From positions 307,749 through 371,748 of the forward strand of contig DF236954.1 in NCBI GenBank assembly GCA_000708835.1: DNA of 64,000 bases, in the 5' to 3' direction. How positions within the stretch are numbered: position 1 is the stretch's first letter; the number at the start of each line of letters is the position of its first letter. A program made the position numbers and the translations under genes. The DNA is from Klebsormidium nitens. Taxonomy: Eukaryota; Streptophyta; Klebsormidiophyceae; Klebsormidiales; Klebsormidiaceae. Positions 11,499-21,975 of the stretch are shown here, piece after piece. Under the pieces are notes generated by a model. It was not told where the DNA came from. It did not search any database and saw only the letters and a list, made by a program, of their open reading frames with translations.

Positions 11499-12215
11499 AA
11501 CGCCTTTCGGGGAACAGGGTCAGCATATATATAATGCCCGCCGTCAAATAGTGTGGGCCTCTTTGGCCCGGGAGAATTTCCCCGAGGCAGTGAAACGCCC
11601 GGAAATCTTATTGGCTTTTTGACGTGCACCGCATGAGCAGCGGGCCCGCCCTCGCAGCTGGATGCGGGAGATGGGGGTACTTCGACAGGTGAAGGAATTT
11701 TGTTTTCAAGATTTCGTAAGTAAACGGCTCAACTTTGAACCTTTCGATGGTACGCTTGGTTGTATATATAAAGCTCTCGTTCTGTAAGCGAAGGCATTAG
11801 CCAGCCTCTGTCATCTTCAAAAAGCTTCGAAGTGACCGAACCGTTTCAAATGTGGTTCCGTAGATTGAGAAGGCTTCGAAGCGTGAAGTCTCCAAGCCTG
11901 CAGGTGCTATCTAAACATCTGAAAGTCTGGCGCAGCGTGCGACAAAGGTGCGATGAGAATAAAGCAGTAGCTGTATCAAAATCTCTGGAGCGTTGCTCCT
12001 CGGAGTTGTGCCTGAACTCTCCGAGCTATCAGAACTGCATAAAATAGCTCACACACTGTTCACTCAGCAGAGTTGCGTTTCTGATCCGCAAAAGCGCGAC
12101 AAAAGGCGAGAAGAGCCCCCCCTCGAGTCCCCAAGGATCCCTGACACGCTTTGCATTGTGGCGTGGGTGGAACTTTTGAAAGCGTCCCCAAGGGATTGTT
12201 CCAGTCGCGCGCATG
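11499..12215 (+). pseudogene. Decayed partial copy of pTAC2-like 3' exons
   Basis: 11499-11690 matches the exon at 6082-6355 from about 6165 onward. Shared words include GCCGTCAAA.ATAGTG, TTTGGCCCG and CCCCGAGGCAGT, and GACGTGCACCG.ATGAGC encodes the DVHRM motif. 12084-12205 matches the exon at 6777-6953, with GAGTCCCCA.GGATCCC and GAAAGCGTCCCC.AGGGA. Frames are broken by indels (stop within TTGGCTTTTTGACG). I do not see the last exon (7356-7508). The order and orientation relative to the following F-box pair match the intact locus, so this is part of a tandem segmental duplication rather than a retrocopy; the intron between the two exon remnants is retained. Confidence 0.8.
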
Positions 12216-12700
12216 AATTAAGCCTGCGGGGGCGACTTGGACGCTTCATCTCGATCCAATGCGAGCTTGCTTCCACTCAAAAGCGTGATGAATGAATGAT
12301 AAATGAAAAACATCCCATGCACATCAATCAGTGCTTGCGCTAGCTAGTTGGATATGGAGACATGTAGATGTGTAGATGCAACAAAGCCAGATTAAAGTTG
12401 GCTGTTCGAGCCTGATAAAACCAGATCTCCCCTGAAAAGTGACAGGGACCTGTCTAGCCATTGCCATTTGATCACATGATCACAACCGGGGACGACATCG
12501 CTTCAGATCTCGTCCTGAACAAATCAAATCTTCTGTCCGTTCGAAGCGGGTCCGGCCTTCCTACCGGAACCACTGGGATGCCCCAATGCCCTGGTTCCAA
12601 CCTCTCGCCAATTACCCATACCCGTATGATACCCTACGAACAAACTTTGAAAGTTTTTCAACAGACAACTCTTGGACTAGCTGATAGACTTCAAACCATT
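12216..12700. other. Intergenic, nothing supported
   Basis: This stretch lies between the pTAC2 remnant and the 3' end of F-box copy B. It is A/T-rich with GAATGAATGAT and GTAGATGTGTAGATG short repeats. No gene is supported. Confidence 0.4.
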
Positions 12701-13477
12701 TTAGAACAGGTCTCCGAGCTCCTTATTTTCCTGCTCGACCGCAACAAAGCAGGCTCCCATGAGAAGGGTCTGGTAAGCGACGTTCTCAGCCCGCTGATAA
12801 AAAGGCGCGCCACCGCTAAAATCGTAAAATTCCACCGTTACCTTCATGGCCTCCATCCAGTCCAACATAGGAAAGTCAGACGGCTCCTTGGGAGGCCCAG
12901 ACACGCTCACCATCTCAGAACATGCTCCGTCAATTTCATCCTCTGAAAGCAGAGTTTGTAACGTGTATGGCTCTACGAAAAATCCTGTGTGCCCTGAATC
13001 TGCTCCCGTAATTGCATAGCTTCTTCTATCTGCATAGAACCTCTCGTCAACCCCCCATCCCCACACGCACGGTCTTCCCCTCAAGGGTGTTCTGGCGACA
13101 AATAGAAAGCTTGTATACCGAGAGTACAGTTGGTTGCAGTCCTGCTCTTTCCTTGGAAGCCCCAGGTTTCCGGCTCTTCTTTCCTCCCAGCGACCGGTGA
13201 CCAGACGCTTGAAGCCACCAAACCATGCAATTGCCTCCTTAAACTTTTTCGTCTGGAGAGTGTCCTCAGGTGGCTGTGAAACGCCGTAGAAAGCTTGCTT
13301 CCAAAATATAGAATCTTGAGGAGCGAGGAGCTGGATGGCCTTGCATGCGCATGTGGCTGCTACAAAGGACTGGGGATCCTGCACAGCCAGCGTACTGAGG
13401 ACAAGTGTCAGAGCATCGTTTGGCAGCTGACCTAGTCCGACAAGCGAAGAGTGGTTGTGGCCTTTGTTCGCCTCCAT
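12701..13477 (-). CDS. F-box-like protein, copy B
   Basis: A single-exon frame from ATG 13477 (MEANKGH) gives about 258 residues; an in-frame ATG at 13501 would add eight. F-box-like N-terminus: LPNDALTLVLSTLAVQDP then CACKAIQLLAPQDSIFWKQA. A middle WFGGFKRLVTGRWE block and a C-terminal half (LDWMEAMKVTVEFYDFSGG) follow. F-box proteins usually recruit substrates to SCF ubiquitin ligases through SKP1; the substrate region here is not a kelch, LRR or WD repeat and I cannot name it. It is the paralogue of the frameshifted gene at 9056-9960 and stops about 30 residues earlier (ENKELGDLF). It is divergent with 13804-14163. Confidence 0.75.
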   Translation of the reverse strand: MEANKGHNHSSLVGLGQLPNDALTLVLSTLAVQDPQSFVAATCACKAIQLLAPQDSIFWKQAFYGVSQPPEDTLQTKKFKEAIAWFGGFKRLVTGRWEERRAGNLGLPRKEQDCNQLYSRYTSFLFVARTPLRGRPCVWGWGVDERFYADRRSYAITGADSGHTGFFVEPYTLQTLLSEDEIDGACSEMVSVSGPPKEPSDFPMLDWMEAMKVTVEFYDFSGGAPFYQRAENVAYQTLLMGACFVAVEQENKELGDLF

Positions 13478-13803
13478 CTCTTGCGAACCGAACGACTGCA
13501 AAAGAAAAAGAAAAGCGAGACCGGCCCTCCAAAATGATCCTACTTTTCGAAGCTAGTTTGTTCAGCTTGAAGCATGAATGGCCATGACGGCGGAATACTT
13601 TTTCGGGAGGTTTAGGGCGCGACCACGCGACAGGCGGCCGCCGCGCGCAGTCGAAGGACCAGACCTACTCCTAGGAGGTTCCCAGGAATCGTACGAAGAT
13701 AGACAATAAGGGACGCGCCTAAAGCCTCCCTTATTAGACGCGTTTCCAGAATTCCCTACACAGCCCTTCACGGTTGCGCGCTTCAGTCGACAGAAGCGCT
13801 CCC
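13478..13803. promoter_or_regulatory. Divergent promoter region of F-box pair B
   Basis: This is a 0.33 kb spacer between two head-to-head F-box genes. The block at 13604-13643 (CGGGAGGTTTAGGGCGCG and on to GGCGGCCGCCGC) closely matches 10296-10336 of pair A, while much of the remaining spacer has diverged, so the block may be constrained. A shared bidirectional promoter is inferred. Confidence 0.45.
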
Positions 13804-14163
13804 ATGGCAGCAGAACATGTTGTTTGTTCGGAGCAGGTCCTCTTCCCGGTCTTTCGAGCTCTAGCAAAGAGCGCAGGCGCCAAAGTAGTTGCTCGAGCCT
13901 GCTGCACCTGCACAGCGTTCCGAGATGTTGGCTCAGATAACGCTATCTGGAAAATTTTGTATCAAGTCAACTTTGACGATTGGAAAGACTGGGAGCTTCT
14001 CAGAGCTGAGAAAAATGGTGACTGCAAAGGGATCTTCACTGCAAAGTTGCTAAGTGAGTGTTGGCAATACTCCAGAAACACCTCGAAGCGAGTGGAGTCC
14101 AACAGGTTGAGAGTGGAGCTTCTACAAATGACATCTGATCTCCTAAAACTATGGGCTCACTGA
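13804..14163 (+). CDS. Short F-box-like protein, copy B
   Basis: The ATG at 13804 (MAAEHVVCSEQ) starts a 119-residue single-exon frame ending in TGA. The start is chosen because it is the first ATG and its context matches copy A. Residues 8-60 form an F-box-like fold (VLFPVFRALAKSAGAKVVAR, CCTCTAFRDVGSDNAIWK); the rest is a charged helical tail with no recognised substrate domain. It is intact where copy A (10448-10875) is frameshifted. Such F-box-only proteins may act as adaptors or compete for SKP1; that role is inference. Confidence 0.65.
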   Translation: MAAEHVVCSEQVLFPVFRALAKSAGAKVVARACCTCTAFRDVGSDNAIWKILYQVNFDDWKDWELLRAEKNGDCKGIFTAKLLSECWQYSRNTSKRVESNRLRVELLQMTSDLLKLWAH

Positions 14164-15615
14164 TTGGTTGACAAGTTCGTCAGACTGAGGACCCATGTTG
14201 AAAGAGCTGTCATGTTGATGGGTTCAAAACCCAAGCAAGCCAGCAGAAGAAGCAGAAACTTTTCATCTGCGTCATGTTGATCTAGACACGGACTCAGTTG
14301 AGCAATTGGGTAGACGTAACTCTGAAAGGAAGCTTATAATCTTTGGCGGGAGGTTTTGCGATCAACAGTGAAGTCTGGGTCCGGCTTGTAAGTTGTTGTA
14401 CAGATTCAGCTACAGGAGTTTTGAGTCCGAACGTTTCTATTGTCTGATACATGCCATGAGCTGAGAAGAATCACACGTTATGATCTTACCTAAACCGGGC
14501 CGCTGACGGGTCCGCCTATGGTCCGGGCGGCAATATGTACCGTACCGCTCTAACGTACACTGCCACACCATGGCCGCCTCATGCAAGTACGTACGCATAT
14601 CTATAACATTGTAGGGGCAAATTGTTGCATGCAGTACGCCTGCAGATACAACACATGGTATAAATTCGGTATATGACAATTTTGATAGATTTGCAGGTAT
14701 CAATGATTGCAAAGCAGCGTGATATCGGCCAAATGTATATGATGTTGTGTCCAATCCCAACACTTGCAATCGCGGATCGACATGCGAAGGGATGATTCTT
14801 CACCAGACAGTGTTCTTCCATGGACGGAAAGTGCGTGAGCGCCTCGATTATACAGGCGGCCTTGTATAGTAGACTGCAGCGAGTGCAAGGCCAACTGCTT
14901 TAGGCAGCTGGATATGGCCTGCGGTCTCGGAATCCAAAATTCCTTCGGAACCCTATGAAATGGTGGCCGCCACATAGGCGGCTGGACATGCTTGCTAGGT
15001 GGATGCAGATAACAGGGACTCAAAAACCGTATACCAATGACAGAAAACCGGTGAATCCTTGCTGCAGCAGCTACAGCCGCTCGGCTTCGAGCATGTTACA
15101 TGTCTGAAAAGTTTTCCAGATATTCAGCCCATGATCATAACCAGGTATATCGATCAACTCTATCTGAAGTCTCCATCTGGCTTCCGTGCTTGTTTCCACT
15201 GACCTTTACAATTCTTACATGAATCCCGCAGCTTCTTATGTTTCAATTCAAATAGCCTCCCAGCGATATTTATTGAAACGCCGACCTTTTTCTTTGGAAG
15301 TTACTTCAGACAATCGGAACGTAGGGACGTGTTCTTCAGCTCCGAAACTTCAATCATTACATACTCTCTACATAAAAAAGCAACCGAGTTGCTGAGTTGT
15401 ACATACAAAGGCAACCGAGTTGCCCACATATACTGAGTCCGTCATCAAATAACACCAGTAAACGAGATAAGACTCAACTTTCTACCTTCTTCACGAGCCT
15501 ACATTTGAGGACGTGTTTGTCTTGCTACTGTGATTACGGCCATTCATTCGAGGTCATCTGAATAGTGCTCGACTGCAATTGTACGTGGATCCACCGTTGG
15601 ATGATGAAACAAAAG
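14164..15615. other. Intergenic, nothing supported
   Basis: This 1.45 kb lies between the short F-box gene and the 3' end of the PLAC8 gene. Both strands were read and no exon with family similarity was found. An imperfect duplicate, GCAACCGAGTTGC, occurs at 15380-15393 and 15411-15424. Confidence 0.4.
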
Positions 15616-17774
15616 TTACTGTAGCCGCTGTGGCTGGGGTGGTACAACGACCGTCCGCCCATGCTGCCACCCGAGTGCGGGATCGAGGCCCCGTGTCCGC
15701 AGCTCCTTGTACTCTTGACAAAGGGCACATGGCACTGCAGAAAAGGCACCAACATTTCAGACCTGGCAGTCAAGGGTGCAAACAACAAACGGCGCTCGGC
15801 AGAAACGAAAGCCGGACGACCTTCGTTGCTCGCAAATTTCGGAACCGGAGGTCCTTTGAACACGAAGTAACTGGACGTGTCCGCTTCTTTGAAGCGCTCG
15901 CTGCAAAGGCTTACAGTGATCAAGTGACGAACCTTGAAAGTTACGTTGAGAGATCACTGTCCTCAGCACGATCCTAAAGTTTAAAGAGAAGTACTGAAAA
16001 CAAAATAGCTGCGCCACATACAACGTACCAGGGAGTACGCTGGCGCATTCAGTATGATTCTGATTCAAAAAGAGGGCGCTGGCAGGACTCACAACAGCAT
16101 CCGTGCACACAGCAATCCCAGCACGGCTCCTCCGGCAGGTGATACTTGGCACGCAGCCTCGACCGGTACTGTACACAAAATAGTCAGTAGGTCGATTGAG
16201 ACAACAATACCAGGATTCTCTTTTTAGTCCACCCGTTCATCATTCACAATGTTGGACAAACGTTACACCAAATTCGTCAAACGGACACGTCACAGCCCTC
16301 AGATGATTTTTGGTGATTTGTGCGACCTTCAAGCAACCACTTTTACATTCTTGACAACGGCTTGATTGTAGAAACAGGAAGACCAACTTCAGCTTCCCTT
16401 CGTTGGAATCCTCTCGAGACAATTAGGGCCTGCTTACCATGCAGCTGTAGATGCACGCGCACCCAGTGACCTGTTGGAACAGATACCAAAACGCCGCCCC
16501 TAGGGGACATGGCGTCACGCCATTGTCAATGACCTCGATGTTCTGGCCGACCGTTATGCAGGGGCAGAAGCACGTCTGAAGGCAGAGCGGGATGTCGCTG
16601 AAGCAGTCAAAGAGGCCATGATGCCAGCCCTCCTCTGAACCTGAGGGAGCAAGATTGGGTGCATTAGTCAGCGAGCTCTGAGGAGTTGCTAATCAAGCAA
16701 ATCCACCTCTGAAAACAGATTAGTGACACGCTTGATCCTGTGGCATGGAGACTCCTTGTGTCGCCCCTTCACGTTGGTCGTTAACCTCCAGCAGAAGATG
16801 GTTTGTCACCGAGGCCCCTTTACAGCCCTGTGGGGCAGCGCACCAGACCTCAAGCCTGATCCAAAATCCTGGATGCCCCAACAGAGAATATAAAGTACCT
16901 GAACAAGGTTATTGAAGCGAAACGTACTGCGGGTTTCAGAAAGCAAAGAAAGAGTTTGCTTAGCTCTGCCCGGCACAGCTTTTCCAGCTGCCGCACCGCG
17001 CAAGGCGTTGGCCGCAGCACAGAACCAACTATTGTAATTTGGCCAACTCAACTTAATGATCAACATCACTTCGTTCCAGCTAGATAACTCTGCAGCTCGA
17101 AATCAACAAGCCGAGCCCTTTTAGTGGTTGATTACTCAACGATAAACTGAGCGCATGCATCATAATGCAAAGAAGAACATTATGAATTAAAGTCAGAATC
17201 CATGGGTTGGCACAAAGCGGACTTGAGGAGCTGAAAATGAAGACCATTCAAAAATCAGCATCAACTTTGACCCTGATCTTCATACCGAGGCAAACCAAAA
17301 CGTTGACAATACACCAAGATAATGCCAAGGATAGTGTAAACCGTAAAATCCATCTAGGATGTCAATTTGGTGCCCCGAAAGGGATCAAACTGGAAGCCAC
17401 CAGCAGTTCTTGCAATCTTCAAAAGATCCTGATGTACAGTGTCATTTAACAAAACTCGCAGAGGCAGTCTTTCAGAATGTCCTTAAATCGCCACGGGCTC
17501 CGGAATCATGGCCTCAGCAACTCCTCTACAAGCCAGAAGCTGTAGAACCTCATGAAGAGCTTCAATTACGAACTCAGCTTTCACCTCTGTTAGTTTGCGG
17601 AGGTTGCTCGTTGTATCTGGCCCCTTTGTAAGTGTACTGGTCTTCAGCACTCTGAGAGGAAGGGCTCGAATCCCAAGGCCGCGCTGGGTATCCGGGCACT
17701 TTTCCCGCCCCTTGGAGCAGCGATACTTGCTCGGCCGCGCTGTCCTGGGACTCCGAACCTTTGGTGGCGCCCAT
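15616..17774 (-). CDS. PLAC8-domain cysteine-rich membrane protein
   Basis: Four exons on the minus strand: 17585-17774, 16438-16640, 16093-16168 and 15616-15734. Phases close to 195 residues with TAA at 15616-15618. The N-terminus (about 63 residues) is Pro/Gln/Ser-rich. The PLAC8 domain follows: [18 protein letters not shown], the diagnostic CLQTCFCPC (CLxxxxCPC), [13 protein letters not shown], then [20 protein letters not shown] and [17 protein letters not shown]. Plant PLAC8/PCR/FW2.2-like proteins are small plasma-membrane proteins linked to cadmium, zinc or calcium handling and to organ size control; which applies here is unknown. The joined codon at the first junction (GGT, TNRG then SEEGW) supports the distant first exon across a 0.94 kb intron. 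The domain is certain; the exact N-terminus is slightly less so. Confidence 0.88.
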
Positions 17775-18765
17775 CCTCTACCTTCGGAAAACGATGCTCG
17801 AGCAAGGAAAAGTCCTCTTATTGGCCCTTCTTTTGCCCTTTTATATGCTGCACAGTTTTGGCGATTGGAGGCGCTTCTGGGGGAAGCGATGGATGTGGCC
17901 CCTCATGGGCTCATTCCGGCGGAACTCCCTCTGGCCCAGACACTTTCCAGGCAAGCGCTCCCTGTGACGTTGGCAGCATTTTGGATGATGTCAGCCGTCC
18001 TCTGCAGGCACGTAAAGCGCAGGTGGGGATACGTGCTGGTCACGCAACGCCCTGCTGTATATGCGTCCAGTCGAGCGGCCCCTTCCGCGCCAAGCAGTTG
18101 TCCAGCGGTTCCAGCTCACCCGAAGAGGACTCTAAACGTCATTGAGGGTATCGTTCACAGGTACCGGTTTTCCTATTCACCGGTTGCAAAAGTCGTTCCT
18201 GCTGCCGCTCACACTCCCACCCCAGCGTTCCCGGTCCAAGACTGCCCCGGTGAGTTTTGCAGACGGTATCTATGTACCTGGCTGCCTGTGGTAGGTACCG
18301 TACACGGTGCTGAGAAGGCAGGGACTCGATCACTGATTGGCAAGGGCCACTGGTGCAGTGGTGGCAGGGGGAGCAACGTTGAATTTGCCACCATTTCAAT
18401 TCAGCATTTCTGCAGCACAGCTGCGGTCAGGAGCTTGCAATCGCCCTCTGGCTGCATTGGCTGCCTGTTGCTGCATTTGCCCCTGCATTCAACGGAGCTG
18501 GCACCTGTTCCTGCTTCCCAGGGCAGTCGCCTTCGGCGACTGTGGTCGAGCAGGGGGTGGCACCAGAGGCGAAAACGAGCGTAATTTGAACAAGCAGCAA
18601 GCAGAGCACGTGTGTGCAATTTGTGTGTGCAATTGACCTAGCCAGCAAGTGGCATCCGTATTCTGGAGGATTCTCACTGCATCTTGTCGCTCATAGCGGT
18701 TGGCACTTCAGGTCTCACCAAAAAGCATAGCCTTTCAGGACAGATTTCAAATAGCAGCTACAGAC
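17775..18765. other. Divergent intergenic region
   Basis: This is the spacer between the start of the PLAC8 gene (-) and the first exon of the acidic protein gene (+). It is presumed to hold both promoters. It contains a long plus-strand open frame that overlaps PLAC8 exon 1 antisense and shows no domain, so I do not call it a gene. Confidence 0.4.
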
Positions 18766-21700
18766 ATGGCTTTCATGACAGCACAGACAGCGTCTCACAT
18801 GGAGGTCGACCTCTCCGCCAGCTTGTATGAGGCTGACAGTCTTCCAAGCCAGACCTCTTTCGTAAGTTTGTCTCCTGCTCGATTCTACTGGGCTCAGAGT
18901 TACTTATCCTTCCTGAGTGCATATTGTAGCACATTGCTGGGATTGCCTTTGAGTGGTGATGATGAATTGGGGTAGATCACTGTTGCTGGTTGCTGTTATT
19001 GAATGCATACATGTTCACAGCTTCGACAAGGTTGCCGACTTTGTTTAAAGGTCTGTCTCATCTGTGAATGTTGGAGTCTGGACTGCAACCAGAGCCAAAA
19101 GCACAAAATTGTCAAGAGCTTGTGACAGTATTGTACATCCTCCTCAGATCCACCCTGGAGACAGGATCTGAGCTTTATGAGCAGTTGATTGGAGAAGTTA
19201 CACACAATAATCAGGAATCTGACAGGTCTAGACCAAAGCAGTTGCACCAATCAAGAATCCTTGGCCAGAGCGAAGCGTCCACTTATCCAGTTCTGTGAAC
19301 AGAAACTCCCATCTTCCTTTCAAGTCAAGAGAGCATCTCGCTATATTGCTGGATACCATTCTCGGTCCACCTTTCCTTTTTCAATCCCCTGTTACCAAAT
19401 CTCGTACCATTCCTCCTCCAGGTTGACCTCATCAGCGCCGACTCTGACATGGACCTGGACCCCCAGGAGAAGGAGGAGCTCCTCTACAGCGACGAGCTCA
19501 CCTTCGACATCGAGGACCTTGGGTTCGACAACCCCTTCGCCGACTTTGAAGACACCGACCCTCCCCCCCAGGGGGTCCAGAGCTTGCAGGAGGAGTTTGC
19601 CCTGGCAGCCGGTCATCTTGGCCAGTATCAGCCATTGGACTTCAGGGTAGACGAGGCTGTGGCAGGGTTTGGAGGGTTTGCTAACCCCGCAGGGGGTTTG
19701 GCTCACCAGGCAGCTCTGGTTGAGGAGGATTATGTCAGGCTGAGGCGAGCCGAGGGCGGAAGGTACGGGTTTGACATCGTGATCAGGGGGGGAAGGGCGT
19801 ACCCCGTCCTGCAGAACGCCGCGGCGGCACAGGCCCCCCGGGGAGATCATGGGTGGCACGATCTGGGGCATCCTGTGTGGCATGGGGGTCAGGAACAGCA
19901 GCAGCAGCAGGGGGGTCAGGAGCAGCGGCGGCGGCACGGAGTTTTTAGGGGGGGTATCGGTGGTGACGAGTTTGAGGGGTTGCTCGGGATTGGTGAGGCG
20001 GCCCTGGTTGGAGAGGATCCTGTTGAGGGTGTTGGCGTCTGCGAGCATGCACCCCAGGCCCAGGAGAATGGGGTGCTCAACCCCGCGAATAATGGGGGCG
20101 AGCTTTATATCGACCCCCGAGATCAGGCAGATTGGCGAGGTGAGATTGTTGCTTGCTTGAAGAAACCAACTGCTGTGTGATCTGCATGCAAAAAGACCTC
20201 TACTTTCAGGTTTCAGTTTTCAGTCCCTAAAGCTTCTATCTTGGCTGCAAATGATGGTTCTAGAAGGGTCGAATCTTCCAGAGCTGGAAAAGGTGCAAAC
20301 TGCATCATGTATGCCTAGGAACCTGTCATTTCAAGTTTATGCAGAGTTCAGAATCTGAAATCTCTTAAACAGCTAGCTTGTCACTTCCTAAACAAACTTT
20401 TCGTTCCGACAAGTCGTATCCTCATTTGACGCTCGACAAACATTCCTGATTGTAAACTGCTCATTTTTGCCTCCTTCCAGACGACCACCCACAGCGCATC
20501 AACTTCGACTTCGCAGCAGCAGCAGCAGCAGCCGCGGCGGCGGCGAATGACATCGCGCCAGCTGGGGCGCGCCCTCCACCGCCCCCCCGGCCCGACCTCC
20601 CGCCCCCGCACGCTATTGCTGCAGCTGCGGTTGACGTCCTCGCCAGCCGTCACGTTTCACTAGAGGAGACGTGGTCCCATTTTTCAACAAGCACGCGCCG
20701 GCTGCAGAGCTTTCTCGCGTCCGTGATGTCCTCGTCCAGGCGCCACCTGGCAAGCACGCCCCAGATTGCGGCCCTGCAGGAACTATTCGCGGACGGAATC
20801 GCGGCGCGCGCGGCCCAGGAAGCGTACTCGGGCAGAGAACTAGGCGCGGACTGGTTTGCAGCCGCTGCTCAGCCGTTTGGCGGTGCACAGGAAGCGTTGA
20901 TGAGGCAGGTCGGGGGCGTTGTTCTGGACCGCCCGGTGATTGGAGACGGAGTCGCGTTGGGCGGGGCACAGGAGCCGGTGACGAGGCGAATCGGAGGCGT
21001 AGCTTTGGACCGTCCGATGGTCGGAGACGCAGCCGCGTTTGGCGGCGCACAGGAGCCATTGATGAGGCAATTCGGGGGCGTCCCTTTGGACCGTCCGATG
21101 GTCGGAGACGCAGCCGCGTTTGGCGGCGCACAGGAGCCGTTGATGAGGCGATTCGGGGGCGTCCCTTTGGACCATCCGATGATTGGAGATGCAGCCGAGG
21201 TGCTGCGCGTGGAGCGGGAGCTTGGTGCCGCGCGGGGCCTGGTGGCCGACATGGCTGCGGCGTACGGGCCAGCTGTTCCCGTCAGAGGAGGTGAGGAGCC
21301 TATCTCCCTTGACCTTTCTTATTTGTCAGGCGCGTCAACCTTATTGAGTCTTTCGAACAATTGATTGCGAAATTAAGAATGTTTCCGTCCGGGGAAGCGA
21401 GGAGGCTATCTTGCCTTCTGCAGTAAGTGCTGAATCTTAACTGAGGCTCGTTCCCAAGCGTGAAAGAGCTGTGTTCATCCGCAGCTGTATTGTCGCACAT
21501 CAAGATCGAGCGCTCTGATCGCCAAAAAGCCTTTTGTTCTGAGCGCTCAGTTCAACTTCCGCATAAGGAGGAGGAAAAACATTTGAACAAGGCAACCGTG
21601 ATCACTTATCATGGAAGGCAGATTGCTTGCTGGTCAAGATGGCCTTGTGTTCTTTGGATTTGAGTGGCTGGATTGGTTCTTGCTATCACGGAGTTTGACA

Positions 21701-21975
21701 CTATCTTTTCGGTTGCTAACCACCGCTTCCTCTTGCATGCAGAGCTGGTGTTCATTGGCGGTCGTGGCCAGGATGGGCGCGGCTGCCAGCTGGCAAATAT
21801 TGCCCGCAACACTGCGCTGAGTAGTGGGCTCGAGACTTCTGCCTCAAAACGGGCCAAGTACGCGCTCAAGATGAAGAACAAAACCATGAAGCGGAACCCA
21901 ACCGCCGTCCTGACGGCGTGCAAGCTGACGCTGCCGTCCGTGTTTGCGACGCTTCCCACTGTCGCGGTCTGCTGA
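18766..21975 (+). CDS. Unrecognised acidic, Ala-rich protein with 27-residue repeats
   Basis: Exons read at 18766-18861, 19422-20139, 20481-21290 and 21743-21975. GTAAGT/GTGAGA/GTGAGG donors and CAG acceptors close in phase to about 618 residues. The start at 18766 (MAFMTAQTASHMEVDL) is the first ATG of the frame; further upstream exons cannot be excluded. The N-terminal part is strongly acidic (MDLDPQEKEELLYSDELTF, FDIEDLGFDNPFADFED). The middle has a Gln run, a polyalanine run coded by GCA/GCG repeats, and a Pro-rich stretch. Residues coded by 20876-21199 are four tandem repeats of FGGAQEPLMRQFGGVPLDRP-MVGDAAA type. The C-terminus is basic (KRAKYALKMKNKTMKRNP). I know no family with this layout. 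Acidic plus low-complexity make-up would suit a nuclear or regulatory protein, but that is a guess. Confidence 0.6.
20512..20545 (+). repeat. GCA/GCG trinucleotide run coding polyalanine
   Basis: GCAGCAGCAGCAGCAGCAGC continuing into GCGGCGGCGG in the third exon of the acidic protein gene codes an uninterrupted run of about 11 Ala. Confidence 0.9.
20876..21199 (+). repeat. Four 81-bp in-frame coding repeats
   Basis: Units start at 20876, 20957, 21038 and 21119, exactly 81 bp apart, each coding 27 residues beginning F/L-G-G-A-Q-E. The third and fourth units are nearly identical at the DNA level while the first two are more diverged, which points to recent expansion or homogenisation at the 3' side. 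Confidence 0.95.

Noticed and set aside
11499-12215. A second working pTAC2-like gene
   Set aside because: The DVHRM region contains a stop and indels, and the final exon is missing.
17595-18584. Long plus-strand open frame of about 329 codons
   Set aside because: It is antisense to PLAC8 exon 1, has no recognisable domain and biased composition, and no splice or start evidence; the PLAC8 exon on the other strand explains the open reading.
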